A stretch of DNA of 9,958 bases from Nitrososphaerota archaeon (GCA_029460375.1 JARPAQ010000019.1:1-9958); one strand, 5' to 3'; shown: positions 1 to 7,582, counted from the stretch's first letter. The notes: generated from the letters alone by a model not told the origin. Program-made: numbers and translations.

Positions 1-776
1 AGACTATCCGTTCCCACAGCCGAGCGGCACTACTCATGTCCCTCATAATGCTCCTCATAGGCTTCGGAATGGTACAGATGTATCCCTCCGTCAAAGAGAT
101 AAGCGGATTTCAAGAACTTCTTGCCGATCCTGCTTACAGGGCGCTGCTCGGGCCGATAATCCTAGATATGACTTCGCTGGAAGGCTATTTGACGGTAGAA
201 GTCTTCCTCTTCCTCTGGATCTTTATAGCACCTTTCGTCCTACTTCTTAGCGCTAATGCAGTCGCGACCGAGATAGAAGACAAGACGATAGATATACTCC
301 TATCCCACCCTGTGAAAAGGTACAGCTTGGTTCTCGGGAAGTTCCTGAGTATCCTGCTCTATCTAACTATCATCATGGCCGTAACTTGGCTCGGACTTAT
401 CTGGGGGATACAGTATATAGGAGAGTCGATAAATCAGGCGAGACTGTTCTACGCCATCCTAGGCGCATACTCACTCTTCATAGTTATGACCAGCTACTCC
501 TTTTTCTTCTCCTGCATATACGATGACTCACGAAAGGCTCTCGCAGCATCCTTCGGTGTACTATTCGGCACATACTTCATAAACACACTGGCAAACATCG
601 TCGAGGCACTCGAACCTCTAAAGTACTTCTCACCGTTCAACTACTACAACCCCGGCGAGATACTCTTTGAAGGCGTCTTCAACACACAAAACTTTCTTAC
701 ACTCATTATCTTTTCAATCGCTACAATGCTAGTCTCAACCTACTGGTTCCAACGAAAAGACATCTACGTAACTTGA
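1..776 (+). CDS. ABC-2 type transporter permease, 5'-truncated by window edge
   Basis: This is the membrane permease half of an ABC exporter-type system; its substrate cannot be read from the sequence. The reading frame is open from base 3, so the ATG at 36 is probably internal. The residues before it (ending SRAALL) look like the usual cytoplasmic lead-in to the first membrane helix. Counting from the ATG at 36, hydrophobic segments lie near residues 1-15, 50-75, 100-128, 137-160, 168-190 and 220-240. The stretch VATEIEDKTIDILLSHPVKR, followed by a GKF segment, is the typical ABC-2 cytosolic coupling region after TM2, and the end (YWFQRKDIYVT) resembles the family C-terminus. Such permeases normally follow an ATP-binding-protein gene, which would lie off the left edge. 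The family call is firm from the motif pattern, while the role is unknown. The gene ends with TGA at 774-776. Confidence 0.82.
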   Translation, partial: TIRSHSRAALLMSLIMLLIGFGMVQMYPSVKEISGFQELLADPAYRALLGPIILDMTSLEGYLTVEVFLFLWIFIAPFVLLLSANAVATEIEDKTIDILLSHPVKRYSLVLGKFLSILLYLTIIMAVTWLGLIWGIQYIGESINQARLFYAILGAYSLFIVMTSYSFFFSCIYDDSRKALAASFGVLFGTYFINTLANIVEALEPLKYFSPFNYYNPGEILFEGVFNTQNFLTLIIFSIATMLVSTYWFQRKDIYVT

Positions 777-831
777 GTATTAAGTAACCTTGCTCTAACA
801 CAAGTGGAAACGACCTTAATTAAGATACGCC

Positions 832-890
832 AAAAAGTTATTAGTGAACCTTTCAGACGTTCGGCTTGGAGACCCGCGAATAGGAGTGAA
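832..890 (+). promoter_or_regulatory. Possible promoter and ribosome binding site for ATPase subunit I
   Basis: The roughly 120 bases between the permease stop and the subunit I gene contain AT-rich stretches (TTAATTAA at 816-823 and AAAAAGTTATTAG at 832-844). The second is the better-placed candidate for an archaeal TATA element, as it would start RNA near 865. At 883-886 a GGAG, extended as AGGAGTGA at 882-889, matches the archaeal anti-Shine-Dalgarno. It lies 10 nt before a TTG at 897. The ribosome site is the better-supported part. The TATA assignment is a guess from position and composition. Confidence 0.35.
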
Positions 891-896
891 AGACGC

Positions 897-2996
897 TTGG
901 CTATCCAAGAGTTAATGAAGGCAACCCTTGTAGTGCCACGTAGCGAGCTCCCAAAAGCAGTAACCGATCTCTCCGAATTTGATATGTTCCATGTAAGTGA
1001 AGAACATGGTTCACCGTCAGATCCTCACCTTGCCGACTTGGCTCTACGCTCCTACAAGCTCTTCATAGACTTGGATGAAATCCTTAGGGAACTGAATGTA
1101 CATGGAGAGGCTGGTCTAATCCAGACCCTGATGAAGGGCCCCCAGAAGATAGAGACGAAGAAGTTTAGAGCGGAGGACTGGGCCGACTTTGTAACACAGC
1201 TAGAGGCAGACGCCAAACCGATGATAGAGGAGTTCAAGAGCATAGTATCTGAAAGAAGTACTCTTCAGAAGCAGATAGAGGAGAATCAGGCTCAGAACGA
1301 AGCCTTCGCCATGCTTTCACGACTATCTGTGGACCTAGATACTATGAGAAGCCTAAGACTGTTCCACCTCGTTTTCTCTGTCGTTTCCACAAAGGATCTG
1401 AAGGAAGTTGGGCGAAGCCTCCCCGACACTGTATTCGTTTCGACACCACTTACCCGCGACAAGAGCGCCGTGCTGATGGCGACACCAAGAGCAGAGGGTG
1501 AACGGGTCGAAAAGGTTCTTAGAAGCTTCGATATCAGGCCCTTCGAGATACTTGAGAATCTGCCTCAGAACCCGACGGAGGCGTATAAAGCTGTAAGCGG
1601 AGAACTGAAACGGCAGATCGACAGACTACAAGAGGTGAACGATCTGCTCAACACCACTTTGGATAAGCCGAGTCGAACGATGCTCTCCTTAAGGGAGGGC
1701 GCCAAGACGGCGAACGATGTACTTACAGGGATCAAGAAGGTGGGTGATCTCAAGAGGTTCGCGGTCGTCAAGGGATTCTTTCCAGCGGATCGTCGGGCGG
1801 AGTTTGAAGAGATGTTTGGCGGGTGGATTCTCTTCACTGAGGATGTTGAGCATGGTGGACACGAGAGTGAAGAAGAGGCTCCTTCGACACCTGTCATCAT
1901 GAAGAACGTTCCTTTTATACGGGCGTTCGAGACCATTACGTTGAACCAAGGTCCGCCGAAGTACGGTGAATTGGATCCGACTCCGTTTATTACGTTTACA
2001 TTCCCGATATTTTACGGAATCATGTTCGGGGACTTTGGGCACGGAGTCATACTCACCCTATTTGGGCTCCTTCTGTATCGCCGCGGAGATGGTTCTATGA
2101 GGCGGTGGGGGGTTATGCTGACTGTCGCGGGTCTGTCTGCGGCGGCTGTGGGGTTGATGATAGGTGAGATCTTCGGTTTCGCTATCGGGGAGATCATACC
2201 GGGTCTGGGGCATCCTCTGCTGGAGGTTGTGGAGCGTGCTCACGGTGTAACGAGCTTCAACTCAGAGGCGATTACCACGGTTCTTCAGGTATCTATCCTC
2301 ATAGGTATCGCCCATCTTACGATAGGGTTTGGGCTAGCTGTATTCAAGGCATTCAAAGAGAAAGAGTACGTCGAGGTATACACGGATAAGCTGCCGACCT
2401 TCGTTATGTATGTATTCGGGATTGTCTTTGCACTGGCGTTCATAGGTGCAGGCACCAGCTTCTCAGGGCTGTTGGAGAAGCAGGATCCTATACCGTTGCT
2501 GGGGCTGCCTGTTGCTCAGGCTACGGCGATATCTCTCCCCATCATTCTTCTCTCGGTCGTGGCCTTGATAGCGGGGAAGCCGGTCGCGATACTTCTGAAG
2601 AAGGCCCCGAAGGACAGCATAGGTATGTCTCTCATGATGGGTATTGTTGAGTTCCTGATAAGAATAGTCGAGTTTTTAGCAAATACGGTGAGCTACGCAA
2701 GACTCGGGATACTCCTCTTGGTTCATGCCGCTCTGCTTATGGTCTTGAATAGAGTCGTATCGCTCCCGCTGGCGGTGGCCGTACCGATGCTGATAGTCTT
2801 TAACATATTGATTATGATGCTTGAGGGGCTGATAGTGTACATACAGGACCTTAGGCTTCATCTATATGAGTGGTTCACAAAGTTCTATGAAGGAACAGGC
2901 TTACTCTTCCGCAGAATGAAGCCCGAGCCTACATACTTCGAAATAGAGTGGGAGCAGAACCCCAATTCTGCATCTACTTCAGAAGAACAATCCTAG
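897..2996 (+). CDS. atpI: A/V-type ATP synthase subunit I (a-subunit, stator and proton half-channels)
   Basis: This is the membrane stator subunit of the archaeal A-type ATPase. It carries the ion half-channels and is held by the peripheral stalks. With the start used here it is 699 residues. About the first 360 residues are a soluble arm, opening with MKATLVVPRSELPKAV (the family's usual N-terminus) and containing coiled-coil stretches near residues 110-138 and 225-255. The rest holds about seven or eight membrane helices. Diagnostic segments are FTFPIFYGIMFGDFGHG (about 367-383), NTVSYARLG near 596-604 with the conserved channel arginine at about residue 602, and EGLIVYIQDLRLHLYEW near the end. 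The frame is open back to a GTG at 804, but no ribosome site precedes it. The TTG at 897 has GGAG upstream, and the ATG at 915 is the alternative. The gene overlaps the convergent subunit C gene by 23 bp. Family identity is very clear, and the exact start is uncertain. Confidence 0.95.
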   Translation: MAIQELMKATLVVPRSELPKAVTDLSEFDMFHVSEEHGSPSDPHLADLALRSYKLFIDLDEILRELNVHGEAGLIQTLMKGPQKIETKKFRAEDWADFVTQLEADAKPMIEEFKSIVSERSTLQKQIEENQAQNEAFAMLSRLSVDLDTMRSLRLFHLVFSVVSTKDLKEVGRSLPDTVFVSTPLTRDKSAVLMATPRAEGERVEKVLRSFDIRPFEILENLPQNPTEAYKAVSGELKRQIDRLQEVNDLLNTTLDKPSRTMLSLREGAKTANDVLTGIKKVGDLKRFAVVKGFFPADRRAEFEEMFGGWILFTEDVEHGGHESEEEAPSTPVIMKNVPFIRAFETITLNQGPPKYGELDPTPFITFTFPIFYGIMFGDFGHGVILTLFGLLLYRRGDGSMRRWGVMLTVAGLSAAAVGLMIGEIFGFAIGEIIPGLGHPLLEVVERAHGVTSFNSEAITTVLQVSILIGIAHLTIGFGLAVFKAFKEKEYVEVYTDKLPTFVMYVFGIVFALAFIGAGTSFSGLLEKQDPIPLLGLPVAQATAISLPIILLSVVALIAGKPVAILLKKAPKDSIGMSLMMGIVEFLIRIVEFLANTVSYARLGILLLVHAALLMVLNRVVSLPLAVAVPMLIVFNILIMMLEGLIVYIQDLRLHLYEWFTKFYEGTGLLFRRMKPEPTYFEIEWEQNPNSASTSEEQS

Positions 2997-4032
2997 CCAT
3001 TATATCCTTAAAATCTATGTGCTGCTCTACCCCGAAGGCTATGGCTGAAAGGTTCTTGACTTCAAGCTCACTCAGCTTAACGGCTCCGAGCGCTATGCTG
3101 ATCTTATGAATATCCCATAAAAAGGGGTTCATCGCCCTTTGGTAGCCCAGAACTCTGAACGCATCTTCTAGACCCGATATAACAGATTCGGGAAGATCTG
3201 CCTGAGAGATTACCTTGCGATATGATGTCCGGCTCAGTATCTTTACAGCTTCAGCTACCGACTCGGCGTCGATCATATCCTTCAAACAACGTTCCGTAAC
3301 ATCAAAGAACGGTTCCACTAGTAGCCCCCTTATCTCGGACGGATCAAGGTTCCAGAGCCTTCCTCTAAGCACCGCCAACGTGTTATACGAATCAACGTCA
3401 ACCGCAACTATATCCCTGACACGCGCATCATCTTTATGCTCCGAGGTGAAGGCGTTCAGCACTTTACCGTAGAAAGTCTTATCAATATAGATGTCAAATA
3501 TCTGAAACTTACCAGAATCTTTGAAAATCTCTAAAGCGGATTCTGCCTCTCGGGCAAATTCACTACCCTTCAAGGCCTCAACGGTCTGATCAAGAGTTTC
3601 CGCTGAAAGAGCTCTTACAATCAGATCACGCCTTCCAACCAGCTCCTCCGCATACATATCTAGGTGTCTACCTATCTCTTCATCCGACTTGTTTTGCGCC
3701 CTACCCTTCAGCAGAACCTTCAAGTTCCCAGCCATAAACTTCAGGTAGTATGAAGCGAGGAGGCTGGTCTTAGGAGTCACCTTCAGAACGGCTTGATGTA
3801 TATGTACTAGACGCCTTCGGAAAGCCCGCTCTACATTATGGGCGGTGTATGGTGATTGCAGGTTGGAGACTACTTCAGCGTACTCCGTCCCCTTCAGCTT
3901 CACCAGCATTTCATCTAGGTTCTTAGACTCAGCTAGCCCTTCGAGGATCTGATAGGTAAGTATGTTCCCTCTGATTACGAATGACTTGACCATGCTGTAT
4001 GTTTCGTCGGCGAAGCGGTGTTCAGGCTTCAC
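2974..4032 (-). CDS. atpC: A/V-type ATP synthase subunit C (central-stalk d-like subunit)
   Basis: This soluble subunit sits on the cytoplasmic face of the membrane rotor ring and links it to the central stalk of the A-type ATPase (homologue of eukaryotic subunit d). The protein is about 352 residues, the family's normal size, and almost entirely helical. Recognisable segments are the N-terminal RGNILTYQILEGLAES...EMLVKLKGTEYAEVV pattern, SLLASYYLKFMAGNLKVLLKGR, and VDSYNTLAVLRGRLWNLDPSEIR, all typical of three-fold-repeated subunit C. The frame opens at a GTG at 4041. The GTG at 4032 has a GGTGA at 4042-4038 with 5-nt spacing and is preferred. The start lies inside the 3' end of the subunit H gene, so the two are probably translationally coupled. 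The stop (TAG, 2976-2974) overlaps the oppositely transcribed subunit I gene. Confidence 0.93.
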   Translation of the reverse strand: MKPEHRFADETYSMVKSFVIRGNILTYQILEGLAESKNLDEMLVKLKGTEYAEVVSNLQSPYTAHNVERAFRRRLVHIHQAVLKVTPKTSLLASYYLKFMAGNLKVLLKGRAQNKSDEEIGRHLDMYAEELVGRRDLIVRALSAETLDQTVEALKGSEFAREAESALEIFKDSGKFQIFDIYIDKTFYGKVLNAFTSEHKDDARVRDIVAVDVDSYNTLAVLRGRLWNLDPSEIRGLLVEPFFDVTERCLKDMIDAESVAEAVKILSRTSYRKVISQADLPESVISGLEDAFRVLGYQRAMNPFLWDIHKISIALGAVKLSELEVKNLSAIAFGVEQHIDFKDIMARIVLLK

Positions 4033-4375
4033 CTTCTTCACCCAAAACTCTCTTCGAAACTAGGTCTAGTGCTTCCTGAAACCTTTCATCTATCTTCTTC
4101 TTCAACTCTTTGATGCTTTGCTCGCTCTTCGCCAGAATCTTTTCCGCTTCAGCCTCAGCCTCAGATCTGGTCTCATCCAGAGCCTTCTGCATACTTTCCG
4201 TAACTTCTTTTATGACCTGATCCCTTGCCTTTTCAGCAGCTTCTCTCGCCAACTCACGCAGCTCATGCTTCTTTTGTTCAATACCTACCTTTACCTCATC
4301 CAGATTCCCTTCTACATCCACGAGGATGTTCACCACCTTCTCTATCTGCGAGCTGCTATGTTCAGACAAGAACAC
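4022..4375 (-). CDS. atpH: A/V-type ATP synthase subunit H-like peripheral-stalk coiled coil
   Basis: This is a 117-residue, highly charged protein. About residues 10-100 form one long heptad-type coiled coil rich in E, K, A and R (for example EAEAEAEKILAKSEQSIKEL), and it ends with ERFQEALDLVSKRVLG. Size and composition match archaeal ATPase subunit H (the eukaryotic G-like partner of E), which pairs with subunit E to form the peripheral stalks under subunit I. Its position directly upstream of, and overlapping, subunit C supports this. It is too short for subunit E and lacks that protein's C-terminal globular domain. The start is GTG at 4375; an in-frame TGA lies just upstream at 4378-4376, so no earlier start is possible. 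A GGCGAT-like ribosome site lies close upstream. Coiled coils match loosely across families, so the subunit assignment rests largely on context. Confidence 0.7.
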   Translation of the reverse strand: MFLSEHSSSQIEKVVNILVDVEGNLDEVKVGIEQKKHELRELAREAAEKARDQVIKEVTESMQKALDETRSEAEAEAEKILAKSEQSIKELKKKIDERFQEALDLVSKRVLGEEGEA

Positions 4376-4398
4376 TCACATCGCCTTAAAGGTAGATG

Positions 4399-4406
4399 TA
4401 ATTAAA
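4399..4406 (-). promoter_or_regulatory. Candidate TATA box for the subunit H-C gene pair
   Basis: In the 42-nt gap between NAC and subunit H, the minus strand reads AAGGATTTAATTACATC. TTTAATTA occupies 4406-4399 and a purine-rich BRE-like AAGGA precedes it. A start of transcription about 25 nt downstream falls at roughly 4377, giving an almost leaderless message for the GTG at 4375. This would allow the ATPase pair to be expressed apart from the PUA-NAC genes upstream. The call rests on position and composition only. Confidence 0.35.
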
Positions 4407-4417
4407 TCCTTATGGGT

Positions 4418-4753
4418 TCAGGTTGAAAGGCTAAGTATAGCCTGCGCGAGGTCTCCGCCGCTCTCCTCCAGAGCTGCTTCGGCACGCTCCTTCGATACCC
4501 CCGCCTGCTGGGCTACTAAAAGAACGTCTTCTTCGGTAAACTTTGGTTTCTCTCGCTCAACCTCCTCTATGTCGCTACCCATAACTTGGAAGACCCGCAT
4601 CCCTTTGGCGATTATCTCTGAAACACTAGCATCTTTGATTATCATATCTTTGCTGGAGGTTCGTATTATAACCTCTTCAACATCAGGTATCTGATTCATA
4701 TCTACACCCATGCGTTCCATCATACGTCTAGTTCTTCTACTGTCGAAAGCCAT
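4418..4753 (-). CDS. nac: Nascent polypeptide-associated complex protein (archaeal NAC)
   Basis: This ribosome-associated chaperone acts as a homodimer near the polypeptide exit site in archaea. The 111-residue protein shows the two expected parts. The NAC domain (about residues 21-58) includes IPDVEEVIIRTSSKDMII and ends MRVFQVMG. The C-terminal UBA domain (about 71-111) reads FTEEDVLLVAQQAGVSKERAEAALEESGGDLAQAIL. The basic N-terminus (SRRTRRMMERMG) is the family's ribosome-contact region. The ATG at 4753 has a strong GGGTGAT ribosome site just upstream on the minus strand. It lies 44 nt downstream of the PUA gene and 42 nt upstream of the ATPase subunit H gene, all on the same strand, so these may form one operon. 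Length and domain order are ordinary for archaea. Confidence 0.96.
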   Translation of the reverse strand: MAFDSRRTRRMMERMGVDMNQIPDVEEVIIRTSSKDMIIKDASVSEIIAKGMRVFQVMGSDIEEVEREKPKFTEEDVLLVAQQAGVSKERAEAALEESGGDLAQAILSLST

Positions 4754-4797
4754 CTAATCACCCGTTTACTCACGATAAGCTTGCACATTCAGCTCCC

Positions 4798-5280
4798 TTA
4801 AGCATTTACCTCTCCAGCCGTTCTCTTACCTATCGACTCTCTGACCTTTACAGCCATCCCTCTGTCGAACCCCCTCATCATCTTCGCAGATAACACAGCC
4901 TTCCCCACCGCAATAACCTTACCCGTCACATCAAGAATAACTACATCCGAAGCAGGTCTCACCCTATCTCCACAACTCACAACATGCCTCGCAAAGACCG
5001 ATCTCCCTTCAGCAACAAACTTATCAGGCCCTTCTTCAACAACCACACAGTTCCCCTGAAACCCCCGATGCTTAACAAGGAGACCAGCGCCATAGACGGT
5101 AAGGGCGATGCTACCATTTGAACGTATAGTGGCAAGCAGCCTATCGTCAAGTGAAATCGTTTTAACCTTGCCTGTACGCTTTGAGAAAGAGAACTCAAGC
5201 CGTTCAAGAGGCAGAACGCTGCTTACACCCTTCCCGAAGATATAATCCAGACTTATAGCGAACTTCTCTCTGAAATCCAA
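4798..5280 (-). CDS. Stand-alone PUA-domain RNA-binding protein related to the archaeosine TGT C-terminus
   Basis: With the start used here the protein is 160 residues. The first half has the signature of the C2 domain that precedes PUA in archaeosine tRNA-guanine transglycosylase: DYIFGKG (12-18), then SKRTGKVK (33-40), LLATIRSNGSIALTVYGAGLL. The second half (about 80-152) is a PUA domain, with VVEEGPDKFVAEGRSVFARHV and the end VGKAVLSAKMMRGFDRGMAVKVRE. No catalytic TGT domain is attached, so the visible function is RNA binding; an RNA-modification or ribosome role is inference. The frame runs upstream to a GTG at 5400, but that would overlap the divergent MBF1 gene by about 80 bp. The TTG at 5280 gives the expected family N-terminus and lies about 35 nt from a TATA-like element, so it is preferred. 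It is followed on the same strand by NAC. Confidence 0.85.
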   Translation of the reverse strand: MDFREKFAISLDYIFGKGVSSVLPLERLEFSFSKRTGKVKTISLDDRLLATIRSNGSIALTVYGAGLLVKHRGFQGNCVVVEEGPDKFVAEGRSVFARHVVSCGDRVRPASDVVILDVTGKVIAVGKAVLSAKMMRGFDRGMAVKVRESIGKRTAGEVNA

Positions 5281-5308
5281 CTCGAACAGGAATAGCCCGT
5301 AAGAAGAA

Positions 5309-5320
5309 AAGATATTAATG
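5309..5320. promoter_or_regulatory. AT-rich element between divergent PUA and MBF1 genes, possible shared promoter
   Basis: GATATTAATG at 5311-5320 reads ATTAATATC on the other strand, so a TATA-like core is present in both directions. Thirty to thirty-five nt away lie a TTG for the leftward PUA gene (5280) and, in the other direction, a TTG for MBF1 (5348). If transcription begins about 25 nt from the element, both messages would have very short leaders. The alternative MBF1 start (ATG 5318) lies inside the element, which would make this reading wrong for MBF1. Confidence 0.35.
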
Positions 5321-5758
5321 TTACATCTATCGGATACCAGACCTATCTTGGCGGAAAGATGTGAAGTCTGCGGCAACCCCGTAAGAGGACCAGTAAACAC
5401 GATTCAGTTAGACGGAGGCATATTTAGAGTATGCCCAACTTGCTCGAGGCTAGGAAAACCTGTAAAGATGCCGGGAGATCCTCGACCTCCACCACCCATA
5501 ATATCAAGATCTCCACCGATTAACACCCAATATGAGGAGCAGAAGATGGAGCTTCGAAGAGACTTCAATACACTAATCAAGTCAGCAAGAGAGAAGATGG
5601 GGCTCTCTCAGGAAGAACTTGGACGAAAAATTAACGAGAAGCCCTCCTTGATAAAACATCTTGAAACAGGCACGTTGAAACCGAACGATGTACTCACCCG
5701 AAAAGTCGAACGTTTCCTAAAGATCCAACTCTTGATACCTGAAGAAGCTGAAGAATGA
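5318..5758 (+). CDS. mbf1: Multiprotein bridging factor 1 (archaeal MBF1), zinc ribbon plus HTH
   Basis: Archaeal MBF1 is a conserved helix-turn-helix protein reported to associate with the small ribosomal subunit. Here the N-terminus carries a zinc ribbon, with cysteines at residues 15, 18, 39 and 42 (CEVC...CPTC). A proline-rich linker follows (PGDPRPPPPIISRSPP, 52-67), then a Cro/XRE-type HTH at about 79-135 (FNTLIKSAREKMGLSQEELGRKINEKPSLIKHLETG). The annotated ATG at 5318 gives 146 residues. The TTG at 5348 would give AERCEVCG directly after the start, closer to the usual family N-terminus, and cannot be excluded. It is the first gene of a rightward operon. Its TGA overlaps the ATG of HflX in an ATGA. 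The identity is clear, though the start is not. Confidence 0.94.
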   Translation: MLHLSDTRPILAERCEVCGNPVRGPVNTIQLDGGIFRVCPTCSRLGKPVKMPGDPRPPPPIISRSPPINTQYEEQKMELRRDFNTLIKSAREKMGLSQEELGRKINEKPSLIKHLETGTLKPNDVLTRKVERFLKIQLLIPEEAEE

Positions 5759-7050
5759 CACAACAATCAGACAGCGCATCCTCACATCTGCAAAAGAAGA
5801 CTGCCGTACTGATAACATATCCTGATCAATTTGTAATAAATGAGGCGGCGGGGCTCGCAGAAGCAGCTGGATACACCGTCTTGAAGACTCTATCCCAAAG
5901 ATACCTATCGAGAGCAAAATATGGGCTCGGCGCAGGCAAGGCAGAGAATCTAAGAGCACTTCTGGATGAAGTAGATGCAAGCACAGTGATATTCGACGAG
6001 AAGCTAAGATCCACCCAGATATACAACCTAGCTGAGCTGACGAAACGCGAAATAATAGACCGCGAAAGACTGATACTTGAAATATTCTCCAGACGAGCGA
6101 CTACCGCTGAAGCTAAACTTCAGGTAGGGTTAGCGGAACTCACATACGAACTGCCTAGAGCTAAAGAAAAGGTCAGGCTGGCAAAGATTAGTGAACAACC
6201 AGGCTTCTTCGGCTTAGGAAAATATGAAGTCGATATCTACGATAGAGCCATAAAGAGACGGATATCTACGGTAAAAAAGAAGCTAAGGGACGCCAGCAAG
6301 AGGAGGGAGCTCTACCGGATTCAGAGGCGCAGGCTCGATATACCAGTTGTTTCTCTAGCTGGATACACCGGCGTCGGGAAGACTACGCTATTCAACAGCC
6401 TAACAGGAGATTCGAAAGAAGTGGGATCCAGCCACTTCACAACTCTCACAACCTCCACTGGATCTGTCAAACTGAACGGTTTCAAGATACTCCTCTCCGA
6501 CACAGTAGGATTCATAAGTAGACTTCCCGCATACATGATAGAAGCCTTCAAGTCGACCCTCGAAGAACTCACATACGCAAGCTTAGTTCTACTCCTAGTA
6601 GACGCTGCCCAACCTACAGAAGATCTCTCTAGACGCTACCGTAGCTGTGTTGAGGTTTTGACTGAACTGAGCGTTTCTCCTGCCCGGGTCTTCCTAGTTT
6701 TTAACAAAGCTGATCTAGTGGATGAAACTCAGCGGAAACTTAGAATGCCCGTATTAGGCGCCACTCCACAAAACTCAGCCTTCATTTCAGCAAAGACTGG
6801 TCTAGGTGTTGATGCCCTTTTGGAGAAGATAAGGGGAAGCATATTTGAGACTGTTGAAGCGGAGGTGTCGTTGAAACATACTGCAGTTGTATCTCTTTCA
6901 AATCGGATAGACTGGTTAAAGGATCACGGTGAGGTGCAGATAGATAAACACAGTGACGGTAGCTTAACCCTACATGTAAAGGCTAACACTTGGATTATAG
7001 ATCGATTCTTGAAATCAGTCGAAGAAGTTGAGATGAAGCAGGATGAGTAG
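5755..7050 (+). CDS. hflX: GTPase HflX, ribosome-associated
   Basis: HflX is a TRAFAC-class GTPase that binds the large ribosomal subunit; in bacteria it can split stalled ribosomes. The protein is 431 residues. Residues about 15-190 form the HflX N-terminal domain, including GLGAGKAENL (57-66), LTKREIIDRERLILEIFSRRA, a region of AKLQVGLAELTYELPR, then GFFGLGKYEVDIYDRAIKRR. The archaeal form replaces the bacterial GPGE-type segment. The G domain shows G1 GYTGVGKTT (203-211), G2 FTTLTT (228-233), G3 DTVGF (249-253), G4 NKAD (317-320) and G5 SAK (345-347). The HflX hallmark LPAYMIEAFKSTLEE lies at 257-271. Residues 370-431 form a short C-terminal domain. It overlaps MBF1 by 4 nt and Trm56 by 8 nt, so it is very likely co-translated with them. 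All nucleotide-binding motifs are intact. Confidence 0.96.
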   Translation: MTQQSDSASSHLQKKTAVLITYPDQFVINEAAGLAEAAGYTVLKTLSQRYLSRAKYGLGAGKAENLRALLDEVDASTVIFDEKLRSTQIYNLAELTKREIIDRERLILEIFSRRATTAEAKLQVGLAELTYELPRAKEKVRLAKISEQPGFFGLGKYEVDIYDRAIKRRISTVKKKLRDASKRRELYRIQRRRLDIPVVSLAGYTGVGKTTLFNSLTGDSKEVGSSHFTTLTTSTGSVKLNGFKILLSDTVGFISRLPAYMIEAFKSTLEELTYASLVLLLVDAAQPTEDLSRRYRSCVEVLTELSVSPARVFLVFNKADLVDETQRKLRMPVLGATPQNSAFISAKTGLGVDALLEKIRGSIFETVEAEVSLKHTAVVSLSNRIDWLKDHGEVQIDKHSDGSLTLHVKANTWIIDRFLKSVEEVEMKQDE

Positions 7051-7582
7051 TGGAAAAGCCATTCACGTTCTAAGAATCGGGCATAGACTCGTCCGGGACG
7101 ATCGATCAACGACCCACGTCTGCCTAGTGGCCAGGGCGTTCGGAGCGAAAAAGATCTACATATTCGACGGTGATCCCCAAGTCAAGAAGACTATAGAAGA
7201 TGTGAATAAGCGATGGGGCGGAGAGTTTGAAGTTGGTATCGTCGATGATTGGCGACAGATCATAAAAGACTGGAAGCGCAGAGGCGGCATTATAGTTCAC
7301 TTGACTATGTATGGTCTAAGACTGGACGATGTTATAGATGATGTGCGTAAATCCAGTGAGAATATTCTTCTGGTCGTAGGCGCCGAAAAGGTGCCTAAAG
7401 AACTGTACATTAAGAGCGATTTTAATATAGCGGTAGGAAGCCAGCCTCACTCAGAGGTCGCCGCCTTGGCAGTATTTCTCGATAGGTTTTTTAGGGGCGA
7501 AGAATTTAAACAAGTGTATAATCATACTCAATATAGAGTAATTCCAAGTCAGAAAGGCAAGCACGTTGAGAAGATAACATGA
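7043..7582 (+). CDS. trm56: tRNA (cytidine(56)-2'-O)-methyltransferase Trm56 (SPOUT)
   Basis: Trm56 uses S-adenosylmethionine to methylate the ribose of C56 in the T-loop of archaeal tRNAs, stabilising the tRNA elbow. The 179-residue protein begins VLRIGHRLVRDDRSTTHVCLVARAFGA (residues 9-35), the family's signature N-terminus. It continues with GGIIVHLTMYGLRLDD (81-96) and closes with the SPOUT knot region LLVVGAEKVPKELY...DFNIAVGSQPHSEVAALAVFLDR (109-148), which binds the cofactor. Length is normal. The ATG at 7043 overlaps the end of hflX by 8 nt, and its stop overlaps the ATG of the TFE gene in an ATGA. The initiator tRNA a few hundred bases downstream has a C at position 56, so it is a potential substrate. 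Confidence 0.96.
   Translation: MSSGKAIHVLRIGHRLVRDDRSTTHVCLVARAFGAKKIYIFDGDPQVKKTIEDVNKRWGGEFEVGIVDDWRQIIKDWKRRGGIIVHLTMYGLRLDDVIDDVRKSSENILLVVGAEKVPKELYIKSDFNIAVGSQPHSEVAALAVFLDRFFRGEEFKQVYNHTQYRVIPSQKGKHVEKIT

Noticed and set aside
816..823. Perfect palindrome TTAATTAA as an operator
   Set aside because: Eight bases in AT-rich intergenic DNA is expected by chance, and no second copy or neighbouring regulator was seen.
1565..2243. Several minus-strand open frames inside the subunit I gene
   Set aside because: Shadows of a clearly conserved coding frame, with no family resemblance or start signals.
4118..4694. Long plus-strand open frames across the subunit H and NAC genes
   Set aside because: They lie opposite well-supported genes, resemble no known protein and arise from the base composition of the coiled-coil and NAC coding sequence.
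5717..6026. Minus-strand open frames over the MBF1/HflX junction
   Set aside because: They run antisense to two conserved genes joined by an ATGA overlap and show no recognisable domain.
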